From NCBI GenBank assembly GCA_000333855.2, contig CM007338.1, forward strand, positions 103,542 through 167,541: a stretch of 64,000 nt of DNA, written 5' to 3'. A program made the translations under genes and the position numbers. The notes beneath the pieces were generated by a model that was not told the origin of the DNA, ran no database searches, and saw nothing but the letters and a program-made list of their open reading frames with translations. Positions 63,499-64,000 of this stretch are shown here, one piece after another. Positions within the stretch are counted from its first letter, which is position 1. Each line of letters starts with the position of its first letter. The stretch is from Endotrypanum monterogeii (taxonomy: Eukaryota; Euglenozoa; Kinetoplastea; Trypanosomatida; Trypanosomatidae).

Positions 63499-64000
63499 CT
63501 ACTCGTCTTTACTGATTCGTTTAAAGCGCAGATGTTGGGACACACGTCGGAGGAACCCAAATCGTTGCTTCGATGTCTCTTGCGCAGTCAGTGTCCCCAT
63601 TGACCCCGAGGCTGGGGGTTCATATGATGCATGTGACTGCGCCGAGTGTGTGCGCTGTCTGGAGCTGCGATGCCCAAGGTCACCCCTCTGGGCGCTCCGG
63701 CTGCGAGACTCTTCTACGGATAGAGCGACTCCCCGGTCCGGGTCACGCCACGGATCCCTGTGAAGGGCCGGTGAACTCCTCCTTGTGCAAAGGGGGGCAG
63801 GATTCCCCGCGCCCGATAAAAGGTGGACCCCCCGACCCGAAGCTCGGTCGGTATCCCTGCGGCCATGTGGTGAAATCGCAACTCGGCTGCCAGCGGCAGT
63901 GACCCCTTTAGGTGCGCGCACCGCTCCCCTGCCGAGGTAGGATAAGTCAACCGCCTGAGTGTCACGTCTGGTGCCGCTGCCACTCACAGGATTATCGTGA
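63499..64000 (-). CDS. 3' part of an unknown gene, cut by the window edge
   Basis: A minus-strand frame is open from the right edge to a TAG stop at 63501-63499, at least 166 codons, without an ATG needed inside the window (the first possible internal initiator, at 63987, is GTG). The DNA here is GC-rich and free of microsatellites, unlike the intergenic DNA next to it. The visible C-terminus is Arg/Ser-rich with a basic last helix (FGFLRRVSQHLRFKRIS). No domain is recognised. A plus-strand frame (63573-63902) overlaps it but has the opposite direction to all genes in the window. The true 5' end lies beyond 64000. Confidence 0.5.
   Translation of the reverse strand, partial: HDNPVSGSGTRRDTQAVDLSYLGRGAVRAPKGVTAAGSRVAISPHGRRDTDRASGRGVHLLSGAGNPAPLCTRRSSPALHRDPWRDPDRGVALSVEESRSRSAQRGDLGHRSSRQRTHSAQSHASYEPPASGSMGTLTAQETSKQRFGFLRRVSQHLRFKRISKDE

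Overview
The window looks like nuclear DNA of a trypanosomatid (Kinetoplastea), probably close to Leishmania and its relatives (Leishmaniinae). Every confident protein gene (19 complete plus one partial) lies on the minus strand, as expected of one polycistronic transcription unit read from right (64 kb) to left. Recognisable genes are intronless. Many start codons are preceded on the sense strand by a pyrimidine tract and an AG, the layout of spliced-leader trans-splice acceptors. The gene set also fits: UDP-galactopyranose mutase (present in Leishmania and T. cruzi, absent from T. brucei), a 356-residue short GSK-3, and a GPI8 without a C-terminal membrane anchor. From memory, GLF and short GSK-3 sit about eight genes apart near the start of L. 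major chromosome 18, which is the spacing seen here; this synteny was not checked.

Layout from left to right (so reversed relative to transcription): UDP-galactopyranose mutase GLF (3.3-4.7 kb); the Hsp90 activator AHA1 (6.5-7.6); a single-RRM Gln/Met-rich protein (9.0-10.3); a speculative small intron-split gene (11.6-12.5); an Rlp7/RPL7-like uL30-family protein (13.2-14.1); a signal-anchor membrane protein of unknown function (15.4-16.6); two small, probably mitochondrial, unknown proteins (17.2-17.9 and 19.2-19.6); a 7.2-kb stretch with no convincing gene; short GSK-3 (26.8-27.8); a 705-residue unknown protein (30.1-32.3); dephospho-CoA kinase (33.4-34.4); a G3BP-like NTF2 plus RRM-like protein (36.3-37.5); a 102-residue Cys-rich protein (39.2-39.5); a two-zinc-ribbon protein (40.6-41.4); a membrane-anchored J protein (43.3-44.0); a FAM221-like protein (46.3-47.7); ATP12 (49.1-50.3); GPI8 (52.0-53.1); a TTLL9-like tubulin ligase (55.2-56.6); an exportin-7-like protein (57.5-61.3); and the 3' end of a gene running off the right edge.

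The genes are mostly housekeeping and do not form one pathway. Two themes recur. GLF and GPI8 both serve surface glycoconjugates (galactofuranose supply and GPI attachment). ATP12, the J protein, the zinc-ribbon protein and the two small proteins at 17-19.6 kb have N-termini that look mitochondrial. Intergenic DNA is unusually long (often 1-3 kb, once 7.2 kb) and full of (TA)n, (CA)n/(GT)n, homopolymers and polypurine runs.

The most notable non-genic items are: a perfect 200-bp inverted repeat at 20.3 and 29.0 kb bracketing the GSK-3 gene; a candidate cis-spliced mini-gene at 11.6-12.5 kb; a (TA)n tract running straight into the GLF start codon so that its length sets whether an upstream AUG is in frame; a foldback/duplication signature around a 20-N gap at 18.4 kb that looks like an assembly artefact; and a 476-N gap at 44.55-45.03 kb inside a (TA)n tract. 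No virus, toxin, CRISPR array, rRNA or tRNA was recognised.
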